A DNA stretch of 64,000 nucleotides from Curvularia sp. ZM96 (lineage: Eukaryota; Ascomycota; Dothideomycetes; Pleosporales; Pleosporaceae), in assembly GCA_022457065.1 (NCBI GenBank), contig JAJGBQ010000001.1:248001-312000 (forward strand), given 5' to 3'. The notes beneath the pieces were generated by a model, which saw only the letters and a program-made list of their open reading frames with translations, was not told where the DNA came from and did no database searches. A program made the position numbers and the translations under genes. How positions within the stretch are numbered: position 1 is the stretch's first letter; each line of letters begins with the position of its first letter. Shown piece after piece: positions 39,768 through 50,472 of this stretch.

Positions 39768-41024
39768 GATGATAATGTTGGGCAGCTTGACAATACCCAA
39801 CCTGAGGAGGAAGAAGAGCGTATGCAGGTCAGCGTCTCGGCGAGGTGGACTGCATATATCCTGAAAGCTCTCACCATGCAACTTATCTCGCAGCAGGGTC
39901 GATCCCTTTGCCTCAGGCCCACCCCGCTATCAACCATCCACTGCCAACTCGGACAACAACGGACATTTTGCAAATATTCTTCTCCCGAGCTTGACCCGCT
40001 TTAATTCCACGTGCTTCTCATTTGGTGGGTCTCTCATTGGTGCTTCAAGTCCCTGTTATGCCACATGGGAAGAGCGTTGCGCTACCCGGGTCTAGAGGTG
40101 GAGCTGCGCCCTCTTCCGCAACGGATCTATTGCCGCATCCGAGACATTGACCTTGAGGACCTTGAGGGTTGCTCCGTTGAGTCCCTGTCTTGCAATTCAC
40201 AATTTTTGAGAAATTCCTGTGGCCGATTTTGCCCTGTGGCGAATCACCACGGACCCAAGACAAAAAGCCCTGAGCCCAGGATTACAGCCACTCCTCGCTG
40301 ACCCCAGTACATAGGGGCCAATAAAAAATGACTTGCGGCGCCCACTCAAGCGGAGACGAATTGACAATTCGCCTACATACGCGAGGCATGCGGTTTACGC
40401 GGGTTACGGTTAAGGCGCCCGGCGACCAGTCTTGGCACGGGTGGGGCCGCGTCTGACTTCTTTAGGAGGTTTCAGTGCCACCAGCAGCCTCATCATGGCT
40501 TGCCCTTCTGTCCTTTGGACCCTTCCGAGGACCTGTCGTCCTCGCTAACTGACGTCGTGAGATGCGTCTGGAAAACGCCACAAGCATGCGATCGCCAATC
40601 CAGTTGGCTGAATGTGTCTGCATGTGCAGTTGATGATCAACCCTAAATCACTGAAAGGGAAAAGTCTCAACCTCCCGTTGACCCTTGGGGCAATGATGCT
40701 ACTAAGATACCCACTGTTATGTTGACAGGCAGGGAATCTCCATCGGCCCGCGGTGCCCTTTGAACTACCCCTTCCTGTTCGTCCGGGTTGACTAAGAGGA
40801 GAATACTCGGGGTTGTGGCCTGGACTCGACAGCATGGATCCGGTTTTTAACATGACTTCGTTGCCCCCAACACCTGATCGCCTCTGTTCGTAGTCCTTTT
40901 GTCTGTCTATTTCCTTGCGACGGGCCCCGCTCCTTACTCCTCCGTCCCTCGTTATCGCATTTTATTTTATCTTATTTTGTGTCGTTGACCGCTTCGGCTC
41001 TTTCCGCCACGGTCAGGAGACAAG
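39768..41024. promoter_or_regulatory. Divergent promoter region, P450 / SAT4-like membrane protein
   Basis: A 1.26 kb region between two divergent ATGs. A weak TATATG-like motif for the P450 gene lies near 39855, and pyrimidine-rich sequence precedes the plus-strand gene (40890-41000). No gene is supported inside. Confidence 0.45.
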
Positions 41025-42382
41025 ATGCTGAAGACAATCGACATACCGATGGCGAGGACCGGCCGTGACTCGCTCATAGCCATGTCGTGTCTTTGGCTGC
41101 TCGCCACAGCAACAGTGGCCTTACGAGTCTATGGACGAGTAAAGGGACCTGGGATGTCACTGGATGACGTCTTTGCGGTCGTCGCAATGGTAAGCGGTAA
41201 CCTCGTATTGACCAATGGAGTAATAATTGACACGACTCAAGGTCCTGGCATCCAGCACGATCGGCCTCAATGCTGCAGGTGAGAGCATCTTGGGGCAATG
41301 ATATCGATCGTACAACTGACACATTACTCAGTCTTCACGACCGGCGTGGGATATGACCTTGATCCCAATAATGCAGAGATGTTTCCGAAGCGTGAGTTGG
41401 TTTCTATTCAATTTCATAGAGAGACTGCCTAACATGCGCACACAGTCATGAACAACACCCCATTCGTTATGCAGATAACCTTCATCTTCACACTGATATA
41501 CATCTGGTGTTTAACTGCGCTCAAGCTCTCACAGCTTGCACTCTATCACCGCGTCTTTTCGCTTCAGCTTCGCATTGCGGTCTATATCGTCGGCACTATT
41601 GTTATCGCCTGGGCTCTCATCTTCAACTTCATATTCATATTCCTGTGCGACCCGATTTCACAACAATGGACTATAGAGCGAGTTGGACACTGCATGGACC
41701 AAATCCTTTTACTCAAGTTCCTAATTCTGACAAACATGGCTACCGATATCATGATTTTTGTCCTGCCAATCAGACCTGTATGGCAGTTGCAGATGCGGAA
41801 GACCGAGAAACTAGCTGTACTGGCTTGTTTTGGCTTGGGTTTGGCCTGTGTTTTCATCAGTATTGCGCGCTTTGTACTGATCTACACTATCGGTAAGCCA
41901 GCCCCGTCTCCCGGTAACAGATCACATCACTAACAAACTCCAGATCTCATTGGAAATCTTACCGGAACGTCAGGTACCACATTCATGTTGTGTACTGTCG
42001 AGCTAATGTTGGCTGGTCTTTGCATCAACATCCCCATGCTACGACCCTTCTACTTGCGATGGCGAGCCCAGTACAAAAGTACATCCTTGAGCGCACGAAC
42101 AAGTGGCCTCAAGAGGTCGAACACCGCTGGCCTAGGGGGATCATCACAGCAAAGACCAGGCCATTATACACAATGGATGGAGTTGGTAAGTTTGCAGTCT
42201 CCGCAGCCATGAACAGGAGCAGGGTGAATGATACTGTGACTAACGACTCATAGAATGACAAGGATACTGCAAACGCCACTGTTACCGCCGATGATGCGAG
42301 TTCAGAAAGGAAGCTCACCGCGGAGCATATGCCGTTCGACGGAATCCAAGTGTCAAAAGACTTTGTCATCACACGAAGCTAA
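41025..42382 (+). CDS. SAT4/PTH11-like seven-helix integral membrane protein
   Basis: Six exons: 41025-41189, 41242-41278 (only 37 nt), 41332-41391 (60 nt), 41446-41892, 41944-42185 and 42254-42382, giving 359 aa. The reading joins into the fungal rhodopsin-like (SAT4, DUF3112-type) fold: about seven hydrophobic helices, including LWLLATATVALRVYGRV, IYIWCLTALKLSQLALYHRVF, VGTIVIAWALIFNFIFIFLC, and CTVELMLAGLCINIPMLRP, with the typical D-D-V-F after helix 1 and C-D-P-I-S-Q-Q-W in the loop. The C-terminal tail is hydrophilic and Ser/Thr-rich. PTH11-class members act as plasma-membrane sensors of surface or nutrient cues; many relatives are uncharacterised. The ligand is unknown. Confidence 0.85.
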
Positions 42383-42817
42383 ATGAAAAAGAAACATAAT
42401 TTCCGTGCTTCGGATACACTACCTATACGAAACGAGACTACGATCGACATATCTAGACGTCCTAGCCTGAGCCATTCCCTCATCGACGTCATACAGAAGA
42501 CTTCTATGCAAGGACTACACATGGTGGATGAACAACAAAAGAGGCCTAACTCTAAGATGCCAGAGGGCCAGTGCCGGACTGCTGGGTTTCCCAGACATCC
42601 GAGGCGGGTCATCAAGAGGAGGAGCTGGGCCAAATGGACGACAAGAGTGCAAGTCACATGGAGTGTAGAAGCCAGACATTGAGCAAGGTAAAGACATCCG
42701 TAGTACCCAAAAATTACGAATAATAAGATAAACCAAACCCTTGTTCTGCCCTCTTCCTCTCTATATTTCTTTTCAACTCATATCACACGCAAACTACCCA
42801 TCTCTACTACCACAACC
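42383..42817. other. 3' intergenic region between convergent genes
   Basis: About 435 bases between the SAT4-like gene and the GH43 gene, both ending here. Short frames exist but no gene is supported. Confidence 0.5.
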
Positions 42818-44377
42818 TCACACACAATCCACCCCAAACTCCCCGAACCCAACCTCGACGTTCTCATCACTCACAGCGAAAACCCCCACAATAGGTCCGA
42901 CAAAATCCTTGCCACTCATCTCCATTGCGTCTACACTCCCCACTTTGATCTGCTGACCCGCTGCACCAAGCCTATACGAGACTTCATACCTCACCTCCGT
43001 ATACTCGATGATGAATTGCAGAGACTGGGGCCTGTCGCTCAATTCAACAGTATGACAGCGGTCGATTTTCTTTGCTGTGTTACGGACACGGAGAGAGATT
43101 GAGGATAGGGACGTGTATGCGACGGAGAAGAAGCGGTGTTCGTCTTTGTAGACGGATAAGCCTGCTGTTAGCGGAGTGTTGGCTGAAGCGTGTGGAAGCA
43201 GAGTCACTTTGCTTGTAGCGTGAAAACTGCGCTGGCGCTTGCCGATGAAAGTAGGAGAAGCATTTGGCGCAGTGAGGTCATGGGGGGACGATGTCAGTGT
43301 GATAGTTGCACGGGCAGAGTCAAGTTTGTAATTCGTTAGCACCGGATCGTGGATATGAAGATACTCGGTTCCCGGCGCGGCGGTCAATTTTTTCGTCGGA
43401 TCGACAGGGACATTGGGGATTTGGAGGTGCATTGATGCACGCTCGAAGTGCAGCCATCCGTCCGGTGTCCAGGAACCCTTTGTGAGGAATGTCTCGCGGC
43501 CGAGCCCGTATAGTTCCTTTTCTCGCATCCGGATCCCAAGGCAGACGCCCCACCATTCGCCGTCCTTGGCTTCAAACGCCTCGCAGTGACCGGCGCATTG
43601 CACGTACTCGTCTGTGCCAGCGGCGCTGAGGATAGGGTTCAGGGGGCTTGGTTCCCAGGGTCCATCGAGGAGGTTCTTGCTGCGCGCCATGGTCACTGTA
43701 TGGCCTTCGTGCGTGCCTCCCTCGGCAATCATCAAGTAGTAGTATCCATCGCGGAAGTAGACATGCGGGCCCTCTGGGTAGATGCCACCTGCACCGTGCC
43801 AGAGTTGTTTCTCCTCGGTCAGCTTTTTCCCCGTCTGAATGTCGATCTCAAATAGGGTGATTTTGGTCGAGGGACCAGGGGACTTCGAGCCGCAGAGGTA
43901 TGCTTTCCCCGACTTCGGATCAAAGAAGAGACTAGGGTCTATGCCATAGAAATCGAAGTATACAGGGTCACTCCATTTGTTGGCGTAGATGTCGGTGCTG
44001 GAAATGATAAAGTTTTGCAGCTCGCTTTCCTTGCCGGAGTCGGTGCCGTGATTCACGACGTTGGTGCAGACTATGTAGAATGTGCCGTTGTGGTGGCGTA
44101 GCGTGGGTGCGTATAAGCCGCCTGTGGCGTACAGATGGTCATTGTTGTCAATGTCATGTATGAGGGTCGATGCTTTGGAAAAGCTGAGTTGGCTCGGTCT
44201 GTTAATGGCGTTTCCAATTTGGTGCCAGTGGACAAGGTCACGTGAAGTGTAGATGGGTAGTCCAGGAAAGAGGTGGAACGTCGAGTTTACCAGAAAATAG
44301 GTGTCGTCAACTAGAATGAGGGAGGGATCTGGAGCAAACCCCGGTATGATTGGGTTGATAGCGGCGTCGGTGCTCAT
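42818..44377 (-). CDS. GH43 glycoside hydrolase (beta-xylosidase/arabinofuranosidase type)
   Basis: A single exon of 519 aa. The five-bladed propeller of GH43 is recognisable by its three carboxylates: Asp17 in GFAPDPSLI (base), Asp147 in FYGIDPSLFFD (pKa modulator), and Glu202 in YPEGPHVYFRDGYYYL (acid). A C-terminal beta-sandwich of about 200 residues follows (from about 320), as in the subfamilies with XylB/C-terminal domain 2 architecture. No signal peptide is seen (MSTDAAINPIIPG starts directly at the catalytic blade), so it is probably intracellular, acting on imported xylo- or arabino-oligosaccharides. That fits its position divergent from a sugar transporter. Confidence 0.93.
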   Translation of the reverse strand: MSTDAAINPIIPGFAPDPSLILVDDTYFLVNSTFHLFPGLPIYTSRDLVHWHQIGNAINRPSQLSFSKASTLIHDIDNNDHLYATGGLYAPTLRHHNGTFYIVCTNVVNHGTDSGKESELQNFIISSTDIYANKWSDPVYFDFYGIDPSLFFDPKSGKAYLCGSKSPGPSTKITLFEIDIQTGKKLTEEKQLWHGAGGIYPEGPHVYFRDGYYYLMIAEGGTHEGHTVTMARSKNLLDGPWEPSPLNPILSAAGTDEYVQCAGHCEAFEAKDGEWWGVCLGIRMREKELYGLGRETFLTKGSWTPDGWLHFERASMHLQIPNVPVDPTKKLTAAPGTEYLHIHDPVLTNYKLDSARATITLTSSPHDLTAPNASPTFIGKRQRSFHATSKVTLLPHASANTPLTAGLSVYKDEHRFFSVAYTSLSSISLRVRNTAKKIDRCHTVELSDRPQSLQFIIEYTEVRYEVSYRLGAAGQQIKVGSVDAMEMSGKDFVGPIVGVFAVSDENVEVGFGEFGVDCV

Positions 44378-45527
44378 TTTTGGAACTGGTGGCTGGAAAG
44401 TTGGTCAAGTGGTTAGACTTCTCTACTCTTAGTTCTTGGATCTTTGTACGAATCACCGAGTATGGTCTGTTGTTGGTTTGTTAGTGGGCCGGGTATTTAC
44501 CCGGGTAAATTGAGAAAAGAGGCGCATGAAGGATTGCCGGATCCGTCTTGCCATCTGCTGTGTCGACAACTTTCAAACCTTACACATCTGCTGCCCCAGC
44601 CCAATGATGTATCTGGGGGATACGTCCGAAGAGTCTGTCAACAGCACTACCGTGTTGAGCGCTTACTAGAGACCACGTGAACGGAAGAGGACTTCTTGAT
44701 CGGAGCCGCAGCAATGTAAGCGTACTATCTGCGACGGATGGGTAGTATATCTAGCGAACGTGATCGACAGATATATTGCAGCGAAACTGGTAAGTAGCGA
44801 ATGGCCCGAGAACCATCCCAGGCGAAGGGATAGCTTTCGACGCGCCTATTTTTCAACGCAGTACCCGAGGATGTGGTGTCTAGGCGCGTCTCTTGGTAAC
44901 TTTGTCTGGCGTCAGAGTGGCGGCTGTTCTGGAAGCTTGTCGCGGGATGTCGAATCACATAAGCTGACGCTAGGCAGTTCGAGTATGGCTCCGGCGCACT
45001 CCTCTCCATGAACACTAACAACTGGCCCGGGTCTGGATAACGGCAGCCTTCATCTTGACCATCATCAGCAAAAGATAACGCATACGATGATCTTTAGCCT
45101 GTTCTGCCCCATGGGGTCACTGGCGTGACTGTTTAGTTTCACCCCGCATTCAGGTTCGGCCTTAGTGGTCTGTTTCAAGGCTGGACCATCCTAACCCGAC
45201 CAGGCGGCGCCCAGCATGATCAAGACCGCAGTGCCTTGGTATGGCTCACACTACACTTGAATACGAGACGGCAGTGCTTGACTGCGGGACAAGGCCAGGC
45301 AAATATGCCCATTCATCCATCTTGGCTTTTCCAAGGAGTTGCCCCGGTAGATACCGTGGCCTTGGGACCACGCGAGCAACTGGGGCAGTATGCCCCATGG
45401 GGTGCATGTGCTAGGACTTTGAAAATGTATATAGTTGTAGAGACCGACATTGCCCCGTTCATCTTTTTCACCAAGGCCGGCTCGTTGTTGCACTCTATCT
45501 CAACGACAGCACCACCAACCATTCATC
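44378..45527. promoter_or_regulatory. Divergent promoter region, GH43 / sugar transporter
   Basis: A 1.15 kb region between two divergent ATGs. It contains a TATATA at 45428-45433 (about 97 bases before the transporter ATG) and an XlnR-type site (separate entry). The open frames inside are small and overlapping; no gene is supported. Confidence 0.55.
45093..45099 (-). promoter_or_regulatory. XlnR/Xyr1-type site GGCTAAA
   Basis: TTTAGCC on the plus strand reads GGCTAAA on the minus strand, the consensus for the xylanolytic activator XlnR/Xyr1. It lies in the shared promoter, about 430 bases before the transporter ATG and 715 before the GH43 ATG. A 7-mer on either strand is expected by chance in roughly one of seven regions of this size, so it is only suggestive. 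Confidence 0.35.
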
Positions 45528-47312
45528 ATGGGGTTCTCTCTCCGCCCGCCCAAGACCACTCAAAAGGTCATACCCGTCAAACCGCCGAAAGGGCACTTCT
45601 TCTTCGCCGGCCAAACCTTTGAGCGAGTAGCATGGTGGAAGCGACCCAACCTGCGCCGACTTTACATGTACATCGTCATTCTCATCTTGACCAACACGGC
45701 CAATGGATTCGACGGAAGTATGATGAATGTTAGTAACGCCAATCTCTATTGAAACTCGTACTGATGCACAGTAGGGTCTTCAATCCCTTTCTTATTGGCA
45801 GGATTACTTCGGTGAACCCCGTGGTGCCATGCTCGGTTTCTTCAACGCATCCATGTCTCTAGGTTCGCTTATCGGTCTCTTCTTCACACCTTACCTTATC
45901 GACTGGAAGGGCAGAAAGATCGGCGTGATGATTGGATGTGTAATCATGCTGTGCGCCGTTGGACTGCAAACAGGAGCACAAGACATTGGCATGTTCATTG
46001 CTGCAAGGCTGATCCTTGGATTTGGCGACACCATTGTGCTGGGCTCTGCACCACTACTTATTGCCGAAATCTCTCATCCTCAAGATCGTGCCGTCTTGGT
46101 AACGCTCTCTGGTGCGAGCTATCATTCTGGAGCCTTCATTGCCTCTTGGGTCACTTACGGCACACTTCAGATCCAGGTACGTTACAACTATACCTTGCCA
46201 TTTTCCTCTGGGTCCAGGTCTTCCCAACAGCAACACCACTAACATAAAACAGAGCAACTGGTCTTGGCGTCTTCCCTCGCTGCTCCAGGCAATCTGCTCC
46301 CTAGTGATTCTCGTCTTCGTTCCCATGATGCCTGAATCTCCTCGTTGGCTGTGCAACAAAGACCGCCATGAAGAGGCACTCGCTGTATTCACCAAATGGC
46401 ATGGTGAGGGAGACGAGAACGACGAGTTTATCCAACTCGAGTACGCCGAGGTTCGTGCAGCGATTGACTTAGACAAGCAGCAAGATTGCACCAGCTGGTC
46501 CGACTTCCTCAAAACCAAGGGCAATCGTAAGCGAATTACTATTATTACCGCAATTGGGTTCTTTAGCCAATGGAGTGGAAATGGTTTGATTTCTTACTAC
46601 CTGAAATACGTCATGGACAACGTTGGCTTGACAGACCCCCATACGCAACTCGGTATCAACGGTGGTATGAAGACATTAGCCTTGTGCGAGAATTTCCTTT
46701 TCGCTTTCCTTGTTGACAAGCTTGGTCGACGTCCGATTTACCTCATCTCGACCATCGGAACCTTTGTCATGTTCAATATCTTTACCATCATCTCCGCACG
46801 CTACGATGCAGCACCGCGGGCACCTCTTGGCAAGGGCTTTATTGTGAGCATCGTAAGTTATTCCAAAATTTGTCAATCCGTCCCAGAATGATATGTACTA
46901 AGTCTTTGACCAGTTCTTCTACGGCATCTTCTACGATGTCAAATCCGGTATCATGGCTGGCTACACGACTGAAATCCTGCCTTACGGTCTCCGTGCCAAG
47001 GGATTCACGTGGCTTAACTTCTGTGTCACCGCCGCTCTTTTCTTCAACCAGTTCGTCAACGGCATCGCGCTCGACGCGCTTCAGTGGAGATACTACATCT
47101 GCTACTGTGTGTTCCTCGCTTTCGAGGTTGTCGTCATCTACTTCTGCATCGTGGAAACCAGATATACACCTATGGAGGAAATCGCGAAGTTCTTCGATGG
47201 CGAAGATAGTATTGATGTCGGTGAAGTGGCGGTTGCAGATATGAAGGAACGTGGCGCTGCTATTGGCGAGAAGAATGTTACTGTCTCACACATTGAGCAG
47301 GTGACGAAGTAA
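45528..47312 (+). CDS. MFS sugar transporter (hexose/lactose permease-like)
   Basis: Four exons: 45528-45728, 45775-46176, 46253-46852 and 46914-47312, giving 533 aa. In the first intron only the acceptor after CAGTAG keeps the frame open. Sugar-porter signatures are present: ANGFDGSMMNGLQSL at helix 1, DWKGRKIG in loop 2-3, PESPRWL after helix 6, FSQWSGNGLISYYL in helix 7 and DKLGRRP in loop 8-9, over about twelve hydrophobic helices. The family imports mono- or disaccharides by proton symport at the plasma membrane. Divergent orientation to the GH43 gene suggests import of xylan or arabinan breakdown products, but substrate cannot be read from sequence. Confidence 0.92.
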
Positions 47313-47849
47313 TCTTGGAGGTTTGATGGTCTCGGGCTGCAGAGATTTCTAAGAGCTCAGGTTGATACTGCTTTTGTAGCCCGTAAGACTATGGCCATCT
47401 TGACGACCACAAAACAATAATGTCAATACCTACACATTGCGAGTGACTCTGGCTTTTTCTTGCTTTGAGGATTGTGAGAAACGCTTGAGAGGTTTCAGCC
47501 TTATAGTTTCAACGACATGCGTTTTGAATGAGACTCTGGCCATACTACGTCCTTGTCATCAGGCTGAGGCTGTTGTGGCGTAAAGCGGGGGTTCTGGCCA
47601 AGCTTGGGGCCAGAATGGCGCGGTTAGGCTTCTGCCTCGCCGTGTTGCTGCATCTTTCCTTCATCTCACTCTGACTCTTTTTAACTTTCCAAATACACTC
47701 ACTGCTGGCTATGCTTGTATCGTAACAAGAGCGCCACTCGAGCAATCAAACCGCAAAGAAATCCACTGTACCGTACAACGTGCCTGCGACACAATACAAT
47801 ACCACGACTGCGGGAGCATATATCCAACGCTTGTGTCGATACATTAAAT
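47313..47849. other. Intergenic region, transporter to HET gene
   Basis: About 540 bases of 3' UTR and upstream sequence. The HET frame stays open to 47715 but without ATG before 47850. No other gene is supported. Confidence 0.5.
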
Positions 47850-49961
47850 ATGCTTCGAGATCGATCACGAGGCATGTACGAACAACACCCGCGCAGCACG
47901 AGTGATGGTCTATACAACAGACTATGGGTTGGTATCTTAAACGCGATTGATTTTTTCTTTTCTATTTTAATCAAAATCGGACAGGTCTGGTCGAGCACAG
48001 TAATAATACCATTCCTTGCTGGCAATATCAACGACATCGTTCACCAGAATGTTCCTTCCGACAGTCAGGTAATCAGGTACACATATATTGCCCTTGCATA
48101 TCCGCTGGGGTACCTGTTGGGAACTGTGGCCTTCATTCTTGTACTGACACCTTTCTACCTGACTGCAATAGTTTCGACTACAATTGTTGCGGTAATTTCA
48201 GTGCTTTGGATTTTACTTCTATGCTTTACAAAGACTCTGTGGGGCATGTTTTCCCCATATGTAGTCTCTGGATTTATGAATACAAGGCTACAGAGAAGAC
48301 TCCTTAACAACTCTAAAGTCTACGCTTGTCTTCCTGATGAGCCGTCGACTATCCGCGTTATGCGGCTAAAACCAGGAGGAAACAAAGAAGAAATCCAGTG
48401 CGATTTGATCGAAGGATCTCTTTTTCAAATGGATTTTGAGGCGCTCAGCTACGTTTGGGGTGTGGGTTTATTGTCCTATACCATCAGCGTCAACGGGAAG
48501 CCATTTCTCGTCACATTCAACTTGTACAATGCCCTAAGAGAGTTACGCCACGCGGATCGCGAACGACTGCTCTGGGTTGACGCAGTATGCATCAATCAAC
48601 ACGACAAAATAGAGAAGAGTACTCAGGTTCATATGATGCGAGATATATATGCCGGAGCTTCAAAGGTAGTGGTATGGCTTGGTAAATCAACGCATGCTAC
48701 CGAACCTATATTTGACTTCATACAACGATTTGGTACTGCAGATGCCGAAGAATTGGCTGCGCTCTGGCAGGACCACACCACGCCCCCGATGTGGAAGAAG
48801 ATGCGGTCGGAGTATGTTCGTATGCTCGAACATGAATGGTGGAGTCGTGCCTGGATCATTCAAGAAGTAGTTCTTGGCCGTCATGTTGTTATACAACGTG
48901 GCCGTTTTCAAGTAGATTGGGAGGCTACCTATAAGCTGTTCACCTACCGTCCTTTTGGAAGCGACGAGTTCGGCAACTATGCCCCGCCATTGTTCGCCAA
49001 GAATGTTCAAACAATTCGAGAAGAGTTAAGAGATATTGCAGAGTCAAGCACTACACTGGGCGACCTTGCCATTCAATTCCGGTTTCAATCGTCGGCATTT
49101 GGATGTGATAAGATATACGCACTGCTTGGTTTGCTAAAGCCAGATAACCCCTCTCTTATCATGCCCGACTACAGAAAGCCGTCAGACGATATGTTTCTAG
49201 AGTTTACCGGATCTTGCCTTCTCCACATGAAGAATTTGGACGTTCTCAGCCTGGCGTTGGGGGCGCAACTGCAAAACGTAAGTTGGTGTCGGAATTGGCG
49301 ACTCAATCATGACGGCATCTACAAAACATGTAGATTGTCAGCTCTTGAACCACCTAGACCATTCTCGGCATCAGATCACCAACCAACGTTTGAAATCAAC
49401 CTAGTGCATCGTATCTTATCGATCCAAGGATACGTAGCTGATACTGTTACAAAAGTCGCGCCCTATCATGTCGAAACCTATGCACGCGTAGGTTTGTCAG
49501 CTGCCAACTGGAGATTTTATTTTTTGGTCTGGGAGTGTTGTGTTGCAAAGGATCTAGATGCCGCGGAGGCATCTGCCGCGAAAGAGTCTTTCAACCGCAC
49601 TGTGACTGCAAACTGCTGGCATACTGAACCTCTGGATTGGAGAAAAAGGATCACGCTTGGACAGGTACCTGTACCCGGTGACCTAGATGCGAATTACATA
49701 ACTGCGGTCGAAGATGCCTGTGCTAACCGCTGTTTTTTCGTGACGAAAGAGGAACGATTCGGCTTAGGCCCATCGGACATGAAGAGAGGAGATGTTGTAT
49801 CTATTCTCTCGGGTGGAAAGACGCCCTTCATACTCCGACGATGCACTGACAAAAAGTCAGATGGGTATTACCGCCTCATAGGCGAAGCTTTCGTGGACGG
49901 GCTAATGTACCACGATGAGACCTCGCGGGAGGATGACACGAGCCGATTCCACTTGATATGA
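47850..49961 (+). CDS. HET-domain protein with N-terminal membrane helices
   Basis: A single exon of 703 aa from ATG 47850 (MLRDRSRGMYEQ). Residues about 27-130 hold two or three long hydrophobic helices (FFFSILIKIG..., YIALAYPLGYLLGTVAFILVL, TTIVAVISVLWILLLCF). The HET domain follows (about 158-330): YACLPDEPSTIRVMRL, FEALSYVWG, LLWVDAVCINQHD, MMRDIYAGASKVVVWLG and a W-W-S-R-A-W-I-I-Q-E block. The remaining ~370 residues are the usual variable C-terminal part. HET domains mediate cell death on fusion of incompatible hyphae; most paralogues have unknown roles. Membrane-anchored versions are less common. The gene is intronless, while most neighbours are spliced. Confidence 0.92.
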   Translation: MLRDRSRGMYEQHPRSTSDGLYNRLWVGILNAIDFFFSILIKIGQVWSSTVIIPFLAGNINDIVHQNVPSDSQVIRYTYIALAYPLGYLLGTVAFILVLTPFYLTAIVSTTIVAVISVLWILLLCFTKTLWGMFSPYVVSGFMNTRLQRRLLNNSKVYACLPDEPSTIRVMRLKPGGNKEEIQCDLIEGSLFQMDFEALSYVWGVGLLSYTISVNGKPFLVTFNLYNALRELRHADRERLLWVDAVCINQHDKIEKSTQVHMMRDIYAGASKVVVWLGKSTHATEPIFDFIQRFGTADAEELAALWQDHTTPPMWKKMRSEYVRMLEHEWWSRAWIIQEVVLGRHVVIQRGRFQVDWEATYKLFTYRPFGSDEFGNYAPPLFAKNVQTIREELRDIAESSTTLGDLAIQFRFQSSAFGCDKIYALLGLLKPDNPSLIMPDYRKPSDDMFLEFTGSCLLHMKNLDVLSLALGAQLQNVSWCRNWRLNHDGIYKTCRLSALEPPRPFSASDHQPTFEINLVHRILSIQGYVADTVTKVAPYHVETYARVGLSAANWRFYFLVWECCVAKDLDAAEASAAKESFNRTVTANCWHTEPLDWRKRITLGQVPVPGDLDANYITAVEDACANRCFFVTKEERFGLGPSDMKRGDVVSILSGGKTPFILRRCTDKKSDGYYRLIGEAFVDGLMYHDETSREDDTSRFHLI

Positions 49962-50472
49962 CGTGCTCAACCAAGCCCCGAATCTCAAATGAATCCTATA
50001 GTAGTTCAGGGAATACTATTACTGTTTAGCCAAGGCGGCGAGTTATCTGCGGATAGACACGCTAAAATTCAGGAGGTGGGGCCGCTGTGATAGTACCTAC
50101 AACACCAACCTCCCGTCATGTGTAGCCGACAGTGCAACGCCACCTGCGCATTCACAATCGTCAAATGGATGCTTGGTCGAGACTTTTGAGCCGCTTTTAA
50201 GCAGCAAATCTCGAAAGCTTGCTGTACGTCATGCCGATCTCCGTATCTCCTGCTTCTTCGAGCATCGACCTTGCGCTAGTGATAGTACGCTACTTTATCC
50301 ACCTTCCCAAATCACGGCTTCTTTGCCATCCTCCGATGTGTATTGGCTGACCGCACAGTTATCACAGCCGTTGGAACTAAGTTTTTGATCTGCATGGGGG
50401 CACGTACTACGTACATATAAAGGCCCGCTGTGCCTGCCGTACGCTGTGAATTAGCGACTACGCATTCCCACC
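49962..50472. other. Intergenic region upstream of the S28 peptidase
   Basis: About 510 bases. A TATAAAGG lies at 50416-50423, 50 bases before the peptidase ATG. No gene supported. Confidence 0.5.

Noticed and set aside
38156..47312. A complete secondary-metabolite gene cluster
   Set aside because: There is a P450, a transporter and a membrane protein, but no polyketide, peptide or terpene synthase in the window, so the call is not supported.
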